A stretch of 6,753 nt of DNA, taken from positions 1-6,753 of the forward strand of contig CAZWUO010000204.1 in NCBI GenBank assembly GCA_964636675.1. Direction: 5' to 3'. Numbering within the stretch: the first letter of the stretch is position 1; each line of letters begins with the position of its first letter. Below, piece after piece: positions 5,053-6,753 of the stretch. Both the position numbers and the translations under genes were made by a program. The stretch is from JALUUH01 sp964636675. GTDB lineage: Bacteria > Pseudomonadota > Gammaproteobacteria > S012-40. Under the pieces are notes generated by a model. The model worked only from the letters and a program-made list of their open reading frames with translations. It was not told the origin of the DNA and did no database searches.

Positions 5053-6537
5053 ATGAGTTTCAAAGTTCTGACTGCAGAAATTTCACATGAGACCAATTAT
5101 TTTAGCCTGCACAAAACTGGCAAACGGGCATTTATGGATCGTTATGCTCTGATGGGAGCAGACGCCGTCGCAGAACGCGGCGATGAGAATACAGAATTGG
5201 CTGGGTTTCTGGATGCCGGGCGTGCACACGACTGGAAGGTCGAACATGCCATCAGTGCTGCGGCCGGACCCAGCGGTAAAATTAGACGCAAGGCATTTGA
5301 ATGGCTCTGTGAACCAATACTTGACCACATCAAAAATAAGCAATTCGATGGTCTACTCCTCGGCTTACATGGGGCGATGGGGCTTGATTTCTGTGAAGAT
5401 GGCGAAGGGGAATTGTTGCAGCGTATTCGCAGCCTGGTTGGTAAAGAGCTGCCGATAGCAATCACATTAGATCCACATGCAAACGTCAGCCAACAGATCT
5501 GCGAACTGGCCGACATCATTGTTTCATTCAAAACCTACCCGCACGTTGATATGCGTGATAGTGGCCGTCATGCCGGAGAAATCCTCCAACGGACAATGAC
5601 CGGGGAAATTAAACCACGCACGATTTTCGTCAGTCGCCCCATGCTAGAAGAGGTTAATGGTGGTCGTACGGATATTGGCCCCATGATCCAGCGGATAGCA
5701 AACGCCCGAGCCTATGAGCAACAGGAAGATGTTTTTGCCGTCAGCATCAATGCCGGCTTCGCCAGCGCCGATGTCGCAAGGGTTGGACCGACGGTATTGG
5801 TCACCGGACAAGGTGATTTTACTACCCATACCATTTTCGCTGAATCGATCGCTGATGACATCTGGAATCGGCGTTTTGAAGTACTGAATGATTATTTAAG
5901 CGTTGCTGAGGCAGCAGTGATTGCGACAAACTACACATCAGAGAAGGGTCCCTTGATCATTGCCGACTACGCAGATAATCCCGGTGCTGGTGGCTATGGC
6001 GATTCAACGGAGCTTTTGCGAATACTGCTTGATGCCGGGGTGACAAATGCCTGTTTCGGTCCGATGGTCGATAGCCAAGTGGCACAAGCGCTTCATAAGG
6101 CGGTGGTCGGTGAGCGGGTTCAAATTACTTTGGGCGGGAAAACCGATCCACTTTTAGGTGGTGGCCCACTGATCCTTGACGTTGAGTTAGTCTCTGTCAG
6201 TGACGGCGTTTTCATTGGTGATGGGCCAATGCTTCACGGGCTCAGCGGCAGCTTCGGAACAAGCGCTGTGATATGTGTTGGTGGGATTGAAATTTTAGTC
6301 GTTAGCATTCCTCGCCAAATTCTGGATCTGCAACAATTCAAAGCTTTTGGCATCGACCCCCAACACAAGCATGTCGTTGCGCTAAAATCAATGCAACATT
6401 TTCGCGCTGCCTTCGAACCGATTGCCGGAAATGTCATTGTTTGTGACAGCGGCGCTCTTTGTACGCCACGTTACGACAAGCTGCCCTACCGCAATGTACC
6501 AAGACCAATCTTTCCTCTTGATCAATTTGAAGATTGA
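5053..6537 (+). CDS. M81-family metallohydrolase (microcystinase C / MlrC-like)
   Basis: A 494-residue zinc-dependent hydrolase of peptidase family M81, with the DUF1485 catalytic domain (about 3-292) and the MlrC C-terminal domain (about 300-480). Family landmarks are ISHETNYF (10-17), LLGLHGAM (102-109), the presumed metal site LDPHAN (139-144; Asp140, His142) with TYPHVDMRDSGRHA (161-174; His164), and DNPGAGGYGDST (308-319). Metal-ligand assignment rests on recollection of MlrC, where Asp-X-His and a later His coordinate zinc. MlrC cleaves linearised microcystin at the Adda-D-glutamate bond, but most M81 proteins occur outside microcystin degraders and have unknown amide substrates. The length is normal and the gene looks intact, with no signal peptide. 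The ATG has a weak TAGG (5041-5044) 8 nt upstream. The 142-nt gap to the racemase carries its own promoter-like site. The shared link to D-amino acids suggests one pathway with the two upstream genes. Confidence 0.9.
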   Translation: MSFKVLTAEISHETNYFSLHKTGKRAFMDRYALMGADAVAERGDENTELAGFLDAGRAHDWKVEHAISAAAGPSGKIRRKAFEWLCEPILDHIKNKQFDGLLLGLHGAMGLDFCEDGEGELLQRIRSLVGKELPIAITLDPHANVSQQICELADIIVSFKTYPHVDMRDSGRHAGEILQRTMTGEIKPRTIFVSRPMLEEVNGGRTDIGPMIQRIANARAYEQQEDVFAVSINAGFASADVARVGPTVLVTGQGDFTTHTIFAESIADDIWNRRFEVLNDYLSVAEAAVIATNYTSEKGPLIIADYADNPGAGGYGDSTELLRILLDAGVTNACFGPMVDSQVAQALHKAVVGERVQITLGGKTDPLLGGGPLILDVELVSVSDGVFIGDGPMLHGLSGSFGTSAVICVGGIEILVVSIPRQILDLQQFKAFGIDPQHKHVVALKSMQHFRAAFEPIAGNVIVCDSGALCTPRYDKLPYRNVPRPIFPLDQFED

Positions 6538-6753
6538 GATTTAGTCAAGAAACGGTTCTCGAGAATATGTAGGTAAGAATATATAAGACAATCACTAAAT
6601 TAATTTATCACCGACGTTCAATTGCAATAACCCCAAACTAAAAACGATAAGTGGAAGTTTAAATAACTGCTGCCAGTGTTCAATGACGGCCTTAAAATAT
6701 AACGAGGGTGTAGGAAAACTAAAAATTCATGCAAACCATCCGCCTGATATTGA
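6538..6753. other. non-coding end of the window
   Basis: AT-rich DNA following the M81 gene with no credible reading frame. A 10-bp palindrome TTCTCGAGAA (6556-6565) lies shortly after the stop but is not followed by a T-run, so no terminator is called. The operon may continue beyond the window or end by a rho-dependent route. Confidence 0.4.

Noticed and set aside
5142..5531. 129-codon minus-strand frame inside the M81 gene
   Set aside because: Antisense shadow over conserved M81 motifs, with Ser/Pro/Arg-rich composition and no start signal.
1..6753. CRISPR array, tRNA, rRNA or transposase
   Set aside because: No regularly spaced direct repeats, no cloverleaf or rRNA-like sequence, and no transposase-like protein in any frame.

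Overview
The window looks like accessory chromosomal DNA from a Gram-negative bacterium, most likely a proteobacterium and possibly a marine gammaproteobacterium. This is inferred from the gene families, the integron-attC-like repeat next to a toxin-antitoxin pair, and moderately AT-rich DNA. No rRNA, tRNA or other marker gene fixes the taxon.

Left part (1-1140). A complete HigBA-type toxin-antitoxin operon lies on the minus strand, with the toxin gene first and the antitoxin gene overlapping it by 4 nt. A sigma70-like promoter sits so close to the toxin ATG that the mRNA would be nearly leaderless. An imperfect palindrome covers its -10 box and is the probable autoregulatory operator. Just upstream is a 118-bp element with perfect 19-bp inverted arms and integron-attC-like end boxes. 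A second, much weaker copy of its left end follows. On the far side of the antitoxin are a nested hairpin (about 179-230) and a weak minus-strand terminator (about 17-47). The TA pair therefore resembles an integron-type gene cassette, although no matching attC was found on its other side and no integrase is visible.

Middle part (about 1140-2400). About 1.3 kb of AT-rich DNA carries no convincing gene. One 102-codon TTG-initiated frame has no recognisable features. The stretch looks like decayed or spacer DNA.

Right part (about 2410-6537). Three plus-strand genes form a coherent metabolic locus: (1) a DUF1611/DgcN-like P-loop protein with a long extra N-terminus; (2) a PLP-dependent alanine/ornithine-racemase-family enzyme, joined to gene 1 by a 4-nt GTGA overlap; (3) an M81-family (microcystinase C/MlrC-like) metallohydrolase, 142 nt further on, behind its own TATAAT box and a perfect operator-like palindrome. 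DgcN-family proteins are known for N-acetylating D-glutamate, and MlrC cleaves an amide bond to D-glutamate in linearised microcystin. The working inference is that the locus releases, racemises and/or N-acetylates D-amino acids or related amides. The substrate cannot be read from the sequence. The last 216 nt hold no gene.
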